DNA of 5,588 nucleotides from Bacteroidales bacterium (GCA_016926235.1 JAFGOZ010000563.1:1-5588), one strand, 5' to 3'; counted from the stretch's first letter, positions 1 to 5,277 are shown. Made by a program: numbers and translations. Notes: generated by a model from the letters alone, not told the origin.

Positions 1-40
1 TGATTCCTTTCTCATCGAGTACTTCTTTGATCCGGTTCAT
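1..40 (-). CDS. N-terminus of a probable XRE-type helix-turn-helix regulator (partial, runs off the left edge)
   Basis: Reading the minus strand from an ATG at 40-38 gives MNRIKEVLDEKGI before the window ends. This resembles the opening of many short Bacteroidota XRE regulators, in which 'IKEVLxEKGI' forms helix 1, just before the helix-turn-helix. Only 13 codons are visible, so the family call rests on resemblance and the HTH itself cannot be seen. The gene has the same orientation as the methyltransferase upstream, but the hairpin at 72-102 lies between them, so it probably has its own promoter. I could not identify one in the 30 bases available. It could be an unrelated reading frame. Confidence 0.42.
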   Translation of the reverse strand, partial: MNRIKEVLDEKGI

Positions 41-71
41 GGTTAATGCATTAAATTGCGTATGAAGGTAA

Positions 72-102
72 AAAAAATATCTCAATGAATGAGATATTTT
101 TT
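72..102. terminator. AT-rich hairpin terminator, probably bidirectional
   Basis: A perfect 13-bp stem (72-84 pairing with 90-102) closes a 5-base loop. The outer stem is A on the left and T on the right, so either strand would give a hairpin followed by a U tract. It lies 45 bases beyond the stop of the minus-strand methyltransferase and best serves as that gene's factor-independent terminator. The GC content of the stem is low, so efficiency is uncertain. Confidence 0.6.
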
Positions 103-146
103 AGCACAAAACTGAAATCAAGTTTGAATTGGACAGAATACCGGAT

Positions 147-815
147 TTATGCACTTATTCTCTGCCATATAATATCGCAATACTCTTTGTCAATTTCAAA
201 GCAGAGCGAATCAAATCCGAGTTTCTGAGCAACCTTTGCTGTGGTGCCACTTCCTCCAAATGGGTCTACTATTAATTGATTTGGCTCTGCAGTTATCATA
301 ATTATTCTTTCTATTAGTAATTCCGGAATTTGGCAAGGATGTCTTGTTTTCTCTTTGCTGACATTTTTAACCTGGTTTATTTCCCACCAATCGTAGAGTT
401 TAGCACCTGTCTTGCCCTCAGCTATTCGCTTCTGGATTCTTTTATCATTTGGGTTTTTATATTCCTGCCGTACTTTCCGGAAATCAGGTTTACATCCCCA
501 CCAACTGATTAACCTGCTTTGTTTGCCCGTGTTGGAATTATACACCCAACAGACAATCTGTTCGCATTTTTCATTAAATGCTTTAGGCAACAGGTTTATC
601 GTTTCTTCCGGGTAATGAATTATGACACATGGCCGGGGAATTCGTGCCAGGAGTTGGATGTACTCCTCCTCCGTCATTCTGTCTTTATATTGGTTATAGG
701 CATAACCTTGATTATATGGCGGGTCAGTAATAACTAATCCTTCTGGTATTATGTGGTTTCTGAAATCATCATTAATAATTTTAACATTAGACATTAAATT
801 AGAAAGTTTGACCAT
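147..815 (-). CDS. Orphan DNA methyltransferase, beta-class N6-adenine/N4-cytosine type
   Basis: The product probably transfers a methyl group from S-adenosylmethionine to adenine N6 or cytosine N4 in DNA. Catalytic motif IV, DPPY, is at residues 31-34, and the SAM-binding motif DPFGGSGTT is at 184-192 near the C-terminus. Catalytic motif before SAM motif is the order of the beta class (N6_N4_Mtase fold). A HPCQIPE segment before the SAM motif matches the family's conserved helix. At 222 residues it is short for the class, leaving little room for a target-recognition domain. No restriction endonuclease is visible beside it, so it appears to be an orphan, as in many phages and plasmids, where such enzymes may protect element DNA (inference). 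The ATG at 815 is two bases from a strong hairpin. The ATG at 794, giving MSNVKIINDDF, is an equally good start and more typical of the family. Confidence 0.88.
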   Translation of the reverse strand: MVKLSNLMSNVKIINDDFRNHIIPEGLVITDPPYNQGYAYNQYKDRMTEEEYIQLLARIPRPCVIIHYPEETINLLPKAFNEKCEQIVCWVYNSNTGKQSRLISWWGCKPDFRKVRQEYKNPNDKRIQKRIAEGKTGAKLYDWWEINQVKNVSKEKTRHPCQIPELLIERIIMITAEPNQLIVDPFGGSGTTAKVAQKLGFDSLCFEIDKEYCDIIWQRISA

Positions 816-817
816 TA

Positions 818-846
818 CCAGTGAAAAACCAGACGTCTTTCACTGG
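818..846. promoter_or_regulatory. Inverted repeat abutting the methyltransferase start
   Basis: CCAGTGAAA (818-826) and TTTCACTGG (838-846) form a perfect 9-bp inverted repeat around an 11-base centre. That centre overlaps the 8-bp palindrome AGACGTCT (831-838). The repeat ends two bases upstream of the ATG at 815. As RNA it would sit over the translation start region; as DNA it could be an operator. No U tract follows in the minus direction, so it is a poor terminator for the upstream minus-strand gene. In the plus direction it is followed by GCGTTATTTTT, but no plus-strand gene ends there. Confidence 0.5.
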
Positions 847-911
847 CGTTATTTTTATCTGGGAAACCGAATAATCGTTAAATTATTTGAGTTGGCTACC
901 ATGGCTGTTAG

Positions 912-1553
912 CTAAAAAGGAAGATTATCATACATATCATCTTGATCATCATCTGAAAGATTCTCACCTATTTTTAACTCTTCATTCTCAATAGGATTTT
1001 TTCTTTGATAATCAACAATCACATGCGAGGTAAATCTTTTTGTCGCAGTGAATTTATGTTCCTTGTTTTCCCAAGTTATGGTAAAGTAAGACCGAAATCC
1101 TGCATGGTCTTCTTTGTCATTTAGAAAATCGAAAACGGTGGCTTCATTAGGTCGTGTATGAATTACATCAATACGTTCTAAATATTGACGGACATGATCT
1201 ATAAATTTACTTGCCAACATATCATATTCATCATCTTCAATGACAGGAAATAAGAATTGATAATGCGGCTCTTTTTTAACAACTTTGAGATCACCATTTT
1301 TAACAATGTAAGTGTAATCGATTGAATCATAATAATCATCGTCAATCCATGTTACTCCAGTAAAAGTTACTTCTGGATGTTGTATGGATAGTTCGATTAT
1401 TGCATTATTTAAATAATCTTTCCGACAGTAATATTCGGTTACACCATCTTTTACATTAAAGATAAAGTCTTTCCATTCTTTATTAAATGTGCTCCCGGTA
1501 TAAAATAATTCCGGTTTTGTACATTTTATTTTGGTTGCTCTGCGATATCCCAT
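912..1553 (-). CDS. Unrecognised 213-residue protein with an SSB-like acidic C-terminal tail
   Basis: I do not recognise the family. The start MGYRRATKIKC is preceded by an A/T-rich leader in the minus strand. The body alternates probable beta strands with acidic, tyrosine-rich turns; the segment around residues 58-95 (HPEVTFTGVTW followed by acidic residues and a KNGDLKVVKK strand) faintly recalls the beta-rich part of Api92-like proteins. The last residues, SDDDQDDMYDNLPF, are an acidic stretch ending in LPF, like the tail with which bacterial SSB recruits replication and repair partners (DDDIPF in E. coli; -DDLPF is common in Bacteroidota). It may therefore contact SSB partners or bind single-stranded DNA, which would fit a rolling-circle element, but no OB fold is evident. 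It is followed 96 bases later by the methyltransferase and may share its transcript. Confidence 0.72.
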   Translation of the reverse strand: MGYRRATKIKCTKPELFYTGSTFNKEWKDFIFNVKDGVTEYYCRKDYLNNAIIELSIQHPEVTFTGVTWIDDDYYDSIDYTYIVKNGDLKVVKKEPHYQFLFPVIEDDEYDMLASKFIDHVRQYLERIDVIHTRPNEATVFDFLNDKEDHAGFRSYFTITWENKEHKFTATKRFTSHVIVDYQRKNPIENEELKIGENLSDDDQDDMYDNLPF

Positions 1554-1576
1554 ATTAATTAATTTTTATTGATATA

Positions 1577-1614
1577 GTTATTTTTTAGGCTTGTTGAATA
1601 TGTCGCACTCCTTT
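1577..1614 (-). pseudogene. Possible tail remnant of a third RHH gene, or conserved leader
   Basis: On the minus strand the bases before the 213-residue gene read GTG CGA CAT ATT CAA CAA GCC TAA (VRHIQQA-stop, 1610-1587), then a run of A and AAC. The same string, ATT CAG CAG GCC TGA then A-rich and AAC, ends the frameshifted RHH copy upstream of the 109-residue gene. The two match over about 23 bases with two substitutions and one single-base gap. VRHIQQA resembles the last helix of RHH proteins. The rest of the gene is absent: an in-frame stop lies a few codons upstream. The alternative is a shared regulatory leader rather than a gene fossil. Confidence 0.35.
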
Positions 1615-1638
1615 GAATATTTATTTACCCTTTCTGGG

Positions 1639-1968
1639 TTAGTACATATCGGAAATATCCTCCCGGACGTCAAGAGATTCGTACAGTTCAATCCAAGGTA
1701 CAACAAAGCTTTGCTCAAGATCCTCAATATATTCACCAAAAAATGGATCGTAGCCATTATCTATCAGATACTGTTCATAATCTGATATATACATATATCT
1801 ATCATATTGACAAAAATAATGGACATTATCATAGATGTTAAGATCGAAGAATGTTGTACCAAATATGTCAGTTATTTCTTCTTCGGTAATAATTTCAATA
1901 TCTTCAATCTCCATGTACTCAGAAATAATCTGCTTCATTTCTTCTATTGTATAAGGATATTCTTTCAT
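1639..1968 (-). CDS. Highly acidic, tyrosine-rich 109-residue protein of unknown function
   Basis: I do not recognise this protein. By my count it has 29 Asp/Glu residues against only 4 Lys/Arg in 109 residues, plus about 14 tyrosines. The acidic residues are spread along the whole length, including a TEEEITD stretch near residue 28 and a second cluster around residues 80-88, rather than confined to one tail. There is no signal peptide or membrane segment. Such composition occurs in DNA-mimic proteins (ArdA, Ocr and several anti-CRISPRs), and the setting next to an Api92-like gene and a methyltransferase would fit an anti-defence role, but no homology supports this. The ATG at 1968 follows the frameshifted RHH copy by 23 bases. 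The stop is 85 bases from the next gene. Confidence 0.7.
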   Translation of the reverse strand: MKEYPYTIEEMKQIISEYMEIEDIEIITEEEITDIFGTTFFDLNIYDNVHYFCQYDRYMYISDYEQYLIDNGYDPFFGEYIEDLEQSFVVPWIELYESLDVREDISDMY

Positions 1969-1991
1969 AACTCTTGATGTATTAATGCTTG

Positions 1992-2129
1992 TTATTTTTT
2001 CAGGCCTGCTGAATCACCAGAGGAGTATAAGTTGCGACCTTTAAGAACGCAATCCGGCTTTTTCTTAATCAGAGGATGAAGTTCTTCATCTACCCACAGA
2101 TTTATTCTTGTGATTTTCTTATTCTCCAT
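1992..2129 (-). pseudogene. Frameshifted ribbon-helix-helix gene (second RHH copy)
   Basis: From the ATG at 2129 the frame reads MENKKITRINLWVDEELHPL and stops after 45 codons. The first 22 or so residues align with the intact RHH protein at 2716-2892: the beta strand RINLWVD matches RINIWVD. After the AAGAAAAAG run the match moves to another frame, which reads LKVATYTPLVIQQA and stops at 2002-2000, against LKIATYTRQIIQKA in the intact copy. From ATG to the shared GCA codon this copy is two bases shorter, so the frame was lost by a small deletion, or equivalently a net +1. The broken frame would lack both helices of the fold. It lies just upstream of the acidic 109-residue gene. A sequencing error in the A run is possible. 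Confidence 0.7.
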
Positions 2130-2135
2130 AGTAGA

Positions 2136-2711
2136 TCAAAATTGTTTTCTATCCAGCCTCTCGCATAGCTTTTCGAAACTACTTAAGGCAGGATAGAACG
2201 GTTCAAATCCCATATTTTCTACAAGCCAATCATGGTATGGTTTATTATAGATATACATGAATTCCATAATATCATAATCATGGATAACAACTTCAGAATT
2301 ATGTTTCCAGGTTAAAATCCCGGCAAATCCCCAACTTGAATCATCATAAAAATGTTGTTCAACGCTAATTTTCGGAATCTCACTTAACACTAAACTGTCT
2401 ATTGTTGATTGAATATATCTACATAAGGTAATAGTCCAAAAACAATTGGGACTCCAGGCAGTATCATACCTCAAGGACAATTCTGTTTTGCTGTTCATTT
2501 TAATTGAAGCATTAAACATGTCCCACTTTGTTCCCCATGCTGCTATACACCATGCTCTATCATACTTTTTGTCTGGAAGAGGTAATAATATGCTCATTGT
2601 CACTGGTTCTTTCGCCTGGGTATTTTCGTTTATTATTACCTTTTTAATAGTATGCATTACTTCTTCATTTTCGCATACTATGGTTAACTTATTAAGAATG
2701 TAATTAGGCAT
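2136..2711 (-). CDS. Api92-like (DUF1281-type) ferredoxin-fold protein
   Basis: A 191-residue protein showing the landmarks of the Api92/YubB group found on plasmids and in phages: MPNYILNKLTI at the N-terminus, ILLPLP at 41-46, WGTKWD at 59-64, YDTAWSPN at 82-89 and FYDDSSWGFAG at 121-131. The molecular function of the family is not established. It is generally carried by mobile elements, often among conjugation and antirestriction genes. The ATG at 2711 is preferred over the in-frame ATG at 2750 because MPNY is the family's usual opening and because 2711 lies four bases after the RHH stop, an arrangement suggesting translational coupling. The last 40 residues (from YNKPYHDW on) extend past the recognisable region and look helical. 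Confidence 0.8.
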   Translation of the reverse strand: MPNYILNKLTIVCENEEVMHTIKKVIINENTQAKEPVTMSILLPLPDKKYDRAWCIAAWGTKWDMFNASIKMNSKTELSLRYDTAWSPNCFWTITLCRYIQSTIDSLVLSEIPKISVEQHFYDDSSWGFAGILTWKHNSEVVIHDYDIMEFMYIYNKPYHDWLVENMGFEPFYPALSSFEKLCERLDRKQF

Positions 2712-2715
2712 AATT

Positions 2716-2892
2716 TTAAGGTTTAATAGAATTATTTTTGCAGATATCATTTTTATCTTTCATCGCCTTTTGAATAATCTGGCGAGTATAGGTTGCGATC
2801 TTTAAATATGATTCTTCAGCTTTCTTTCTGATCTGATCATATAGGGATGGATCTACCCAGATGTTGATTCTTTTAAAATTTTTACTTTTCAT
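2716..2892 (-). CDS. Ribbon-helix-helix (CopG/Arc-type) DNA-binding protein
   Basis: A 58-residue protein with the whole RHH fold: a beta strand KRINIWVD (residues 7-14), helix 1 around PSLYDQIRKKAEES and helix 2 around YTRQIIQKAM. Such proteins bind operators as dimers through the paired strands, either as repressors or as antitoxins. The ATG at 2892 is chosen; the frame opens at a TTG (2913), which is less likely. It is the first gene of the minus-strand run, ends four bases before the Api92-like gene, and faces the divergent region shared with the rep cassette, so it could repress its own operon there. If it is an antitoxin, the Api92-like protein would be the partner, but no toxin motif supports that. 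Confidence 0.8.
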   Translation of the reverse strand: MKSKNFKRINIWVDPSLYDQIRKKAEESYLKIATYTRQIIQKAMKDKNDICKNNSIKP

Positions 2893-3170
2893 CTTGTTTA
2901 AATTTTTATACAATTATTTTTTTCTATAAATAGTTGAGTAGAGTAAAAAAGTCACAAAAAACCACCATTTTCATCAAAATAAATCATTCTGTAGCTGTAT
3001 GTGACATATAGACAGATTGTTATAATTTAAAAATTTTCATATTTTTCCTTAAAGTTTTCCACGGAATAATCTAACAAGTGAGTACTACTTTACGAGGATA
3101 TCCCCTGTAATACATTTTTTGAATTATTTCTTCAAAAAAAAATGATTTGGTAGTATTTATTTAAAAACAG
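2893..3170. promoter_or_regulatory. Divergent control region between the cargo operon and the RHH-rep cassette
   Basis: This 278-bp gap has no credible gene and must carry the promoters of both flanking RHH operons. No perfect TAnnTTTG box was found; TACATTTT (3111-3118) is the closest on the plus strand. Visible structure includes TATGT-G-ACATA (about 2998-3008), an AT-only stretch around 3020-3045, TTTTCCACG (3055-3063, seven of nine bases like a DnaA box), AGTACT (3081-3086), GGATATCC (3096-3103) and TGTAATACAT (3106-3115), which recurs after rep. TACTACTTTACGA (about 3083-3095) loosely recalls the TACTACGA nick region of pMV158-type origins, but it is not a match. Confidence 0.5.
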
Positions 3171-3356
3171 ATGTATGACATGAAAAAAGCAAATCAATTA
3201 AAACTTGAAAAATTAGATAGGATTATTTCGGTAAGAATGACAGATGATAATTATGGCACCTTATTAAGAATCAGCAAAGGGAAGAAATCCAATGTTTCTG
3301 ATGTTATCAGGACAGTTGCAAATGTAGTAATCGATTTGGCCACGAAAAATAACTGA
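3171..3356 (+). CDS. Small ribbon-helix-helix protein upstream of rep (CopG-like)
   Basis: A 61-residue basic protein. A lysine-rich start is followed by the strand DRIISVRMT (residues 16-24), helix 1 around DDNYGTLLRISKG, and helix 2 from SNVSDVIRTVANVVIDLA, the usual RHH plan. It ends 19 bases before the replication initiator on the same strand. In pMV158-type plasmids the RHH repressor CopG precedes rep and holds down copy number by repressing the shared promoter; the same role is inferred here from order and fold. It shares little beyond the fold with the minus-strand RHH protein at 2716-2892. The ATGs at 3171 and 3180 are both usable; the leader is A/T-rich and neither has a clear Shine-Dalgarno sequence. 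Confidence 0.75.
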   Translation: MYDMKKANQLKLEKLDRIISVRMTDDNYGTLLRISKGKKSNVSDVIRTVANVVIDLATKNN

Positions 3357-3375
3357 AAAGTCTAAGTGTTATGAA

Positions 3376-4602
3376 TTGGCAGAGGAATTTAAAATAAGGT
3401 ATGATGGTAATAATTACAGATGTCTGATTCACCTGGACAGGTTGAGCATTACATTCCGGCATTGGAGTGGATCCAGCTTTCAGGACATTAGGAATCCTGA
3501 TTTCATTGTCAATGAACAAGTATATGGAAAGATTACACTTCAACATGACGCTTCGACCGGATTAGGGGGATTCTACCACAGTTATAAAGTTCTTTATGAT
3601 GGTATACATGTGGGACGACTCCATGCCGCAACAAAACTGAAAAAACACCAATTGCAATTAGATTTTGCCAAAGAGGTTTTCTACACCTTTCATTCTGATT
3701 TCTGGTATGAGGTTTACACTGCTGTAAAGAATGAACTCGGAATCATCTATAATAATATAATGTATATGGAAATCTCCATTGATACTGATAAAGACCTTGT
3801 GGAAGAGTATGCGTTTTATTTTCAAAACACAATTGATAATAAACAGGGGAATGGCAGTCAATATAAACTGCGGGGTAAAACAAGAGTGCATGTGCTCGAT
3901 AACGGTTCGTCCTTTGTCATTGACGGGACAGACTGTGCAATTTCTATTTATGATAAATCAATTCATGCAGAGAAATATATTATGGATTATTTCTTAAAGA
4001 ATGGTTTGGGTGACCAGAAAGTATACCGTATTGAAAGCAGGTTGAAATGGGATTATATCAGATACCTACGTAACCGCAAAAGTCTGGACATTACAGTAGA
4101 AACCCTGAAGGATACACGTCTACTGGCGAAGATATTTCAACTTTCAACGGCCAGCAAGACTTCTTTTCTCGATTTGAAGGATAAAGTCTATGATGAAAAC
4201 AGAAATGCGCATTATAGAAGAATCAACATCCTGGATGATCTTCCATTAGAAACTGCAGATATAGGCAACCTGAATAAAGAAATACGAAACACTCATTACA
4301 TATCTGAAAGCATTGATGAGAATATTATCCGGCAGAATTATTACCGATTTTTGGAAACCGGCAAAAAAGAATACTTTCAGAATTTCAGGTCAAGCTGTTC
4401 AGTAGCAGGTTATAACCTGAATCAGGTATTAAACTATATATCTCGGTTTAATCATAGTTATAAAGGTAACCGCACTCAGGAAGTATTGGAAAGGATGCAA
4501 TATGTAAACAGATGGTTCCATGGAAGGGATTTAAGAAGATTTAAGGATGGTTTAAGAAATATGGCCAACAAGATGCGTGCTCTTTTAGTTGGTGCGGTTT
4601 GA
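3376..4602 (+). CDS. Rolling-circle replication initiator (Rep_trans-like phage/plasmid replication protein)
   Basis: A 408-residue protein. Three landmarks match plasmid and filamentous-phage initiators of the Rep_trans type (pT181 RepC, CTX RstA): LDRLSITF (20-27), like their opening (I/V)DxLxxTF strand; MEISIDT (131-137); and AISIYDKSIHAEKY followed by YRIESRLK (188-224), like their IYdK...E...(I)RxE core. Known members nick the double-strand origin through a tyrosine and prime replication from the 3' end; which tyrosine acts here cannot be settled by eye. The C-terminal 150 residues are rich in Asn, Arg and Tyr and have no domain I recognise. The start is TTG at 3376: there is no in-frame ATG before Met129, and the nearby ATG at 3371 is out of frame. 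It is probably co-transcribed with the RHH gene 19 bases upstream. Confidence 0.72.
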   Translation: MAEEFKIRYDGNNYRCLIHLDRLSITFRHWSGSSFQDIRNPDFIVNEQVYGKITLQHDASTGLGGFYHSYKVLYDGIHVGRLHAATKLKKHQLQLDFAKEVFYTFHSDFWYEVYTAVKNELGIIYNNIMYMEISIDTDKDLVEEYAFYFQNTIDNKQGNGSQYKLRGKTRVHVLDNGSSFVIDGTDCAISIYDKSIHAEKYIMDYFLKNGLGDQKVYRIESRLKWDYIRYLRNRKSLDITVETLKDTRLLAKIFQLSTASKTSFLDLKDKVYDENRNAHYRRINILDDLPLETADIGNLNKEIRNTHYISESIDENIIRQNYYRFLETGKKEYFQNFRSSCSVAGYNLNQVLNYISRFNHSYKGNRTQEVLERMQYVNRWFHGRDLRRFKDGLRNMANKMRALLVGAV

Positions 4603-4884
4603 CAGAACATATAATGTGTTTGTAATACATCTTTTACAAAGAATAAGGTACTATAATCACTTTTATCGGTACCATAACCTGTTTTTACTGTTCCTGTTGT
4701 CGTGAAATAAATTGAATGATAATTAATTATGATTGTGGGTGGGATTTTTTAAACTATTGATTATTTGAGAAAAACATCGAGCAGGATTAACCGGGAAACT
4801 AAAAAATGTGGCTCCACCGTGGATAATTTCGTAACGCAAGATATTTTCCCGGATGAATAACCATATCTTGTATTACAATTATTA
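4603..4884. other. Hairpin-rich convergent gap after rep; candidate replication origin
   Basis: This 282-bp gap has no gene and lies between rep and the XRE gene, which end towards each other. It holds several inverted repeats: TTTGTAA/TTACAAA (4619-4640); GGTAC/GTACC with inner ATAA/TTAT (4647-4673); the perfect palindrome ATAATTAATTAT (4719-4730); CCGGGAAA/TTTCCCGG (4791-4852) enclosing GTGG-CT-CCAC (4808-4817); and CAAGATAT/ATATCTTG (4837-4870), which interlocks with the previous pair. TGTAATACA occurs at 4621-4629 and inverted at 4869-4877. None has a good U tract, so they are weak terminators. A double- or single-strand origin is a reasonable inference but unproven. Confidence 0.4.
4791..4870. 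repeat. Interlocking inverted repeats CCGGGAAA/TTTCCCGG and CAAGATAT/ATATCTTG
   Basis: Two perfect 8-bp inverted repeats share this stretch: 4791-4798 with 4845-4852, and 4837-4844 with 4863-4870. Because their arms alternate and 4844 abuts 4845, they could form a pseudoknot-like or either/or fold in single-stranded DNA or RNA. The stretch starts 15 bases past the stop of the XRE gene (minus strand). Confidence 0.5.
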
Positions 4885-5148
4885 TCATTCCGGCAATTTA
4901 ATTCCATCAAAAAACTGGCTCAACGATTTGACCTCTGGATGTGAACTTATAACTTTTAGCAGGGTGCTCATATGGAAATTATTTCCAGATTCCAGATTTG
5001 AGTAGGAGATCCTTGGGATGTCATATTTAACACAGTATCGTTCAATTGATAAGTCAGTTGTCTTGCGCAGGTCGTGAACCTTTCTACCAATAGCATTAAG
5101 AATAGCCTGGTGTTCTGCGGGTATGGGATTTTTCCTATTGTAAACCAT
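4885..5148 (-). CDS. XRE-family (Cro/C1-type) helix-turn-helix regulator
   Basis: An 87-residue single-domain DNA-binding protein. After a short arm (MVYNRKNPIPAEHQ), IGRKVHDLRK forms helix 1, SIERYCVKYDIPRISYSNLES forms the helix-turn-helix with the recognition helix around PRISYSNLE, and STLLKVISSHPEVKSLSQFF closes the five-helix bundle. The spacing fits the Cro/C1 fold, with Cys/Tyr where Ala/Gly is more usual. No sensor or protease domain is present. It diverges from the small gene at 5278; the 129 bp between them carry symmetrical repeats that are the natural operators, so autoregulation plus control of the neighbour is likely (inference). It might be the antitoxin half of a pair, although antitoxin and toxin are usually co-directional. 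Confidence 0.85.
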   Translation of the reverse strand: MVYNRKNPIPAEHQAILNAIGRKVHDLRKTTDLSIERYCVKYDIPRISYSNLESGNNFHMSTLLKVISSHPEVKSLSQFFDGIKLPE

Positions 5149-5195
5149 AATAATATTCTTTAAAAGTCAGGTCCTAATTTCGTAAATTAATGGTT

Positions 5196-5261
5196 AATGT
5201 CATAATTATTACCACATAATAATGAATAAATATATAATTATTACCATACAATTATGACATT
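5196..5261. promoter_or_regulatory. Operator-like repeat cluster between the divergent XRE gene and small gene
   Basis: AATGTCATAATT (5196-5207) and AATTATGACATT (5250-5261) are a perfect 12-bp inverted repeat with a 42-bp centre. Inside it, ATAATTATTACCA occurs twice in direct orientation (5202-5214 and 5234-5246) with a 32-bp period, close to three helical turns. The right arm ends four bases before the -7 box of the plus-strand gene; the left arm lies 48 bases upstream of the XRE start. The layout suits cooperative or looping binding by the XRE protein. Confidence 0.65.
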
Positions 5262-5265
5262 TTAT

Positions 5266-5273
5266 TATATTTG
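5266..5273 (+). promoter_or_regulatory. Bacteroidota-type -7 promoter box TATATTTG
   Basis: An exact match to the TAnnTTTG -7 consensus of Bacteroidota primary-sigma promoters. I see no convincing TTG-type -33 element about 20 bases upstream, where the operator repeats lie. A transcript starting at the usual distance would begin at or next to the ATG at 5278, so the mRNA may be leaderless. Confidence 0.5.
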
Positions 5274-5277
5274 TGGC

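Noticed and set aside
330..737. Three overlapping plus-strand frames opposite the methyltransferase
   Set aside because: They are antisense to a gene with clear catalytic motifs and show no domain or leader of their own.
1811..1818. TATTTTTG on the minus strand, matching the TAnnTTTG -7 box
   Set aside because: It lies inside the acidic 109-residue gene, about 260 bases before the next gene and without a -33 element, so it is probably chance.
2136..2892. Calling the RHH/Api92-like pair a proven toxin-antitoxin system
   Set aside because: The spacing fits, but the Api92-like protein carries no known toxin motif and the family is not established as toxic.
3083..3095. TACTACTTTACGA as a pMV158-type nick site
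   Set aside because: The resemblance to TACTACGA needs a three-base gap and there is no hairpin presenting it; kept only as a remark in the control-region entry.
3658..3997. Frames in both directions inside the replication initiator
   Set aside because: They overlap the conserved IYDK and ESRLK region of the initiator in other frames; no independent support.
4791..4870. Integron attC-like or XerCD dif-like site
   Set aside because: Inverted repeats are present, but I cannot find the attC core (GTTRRRY with its partner) or an 11-6-11 dif arrangement.
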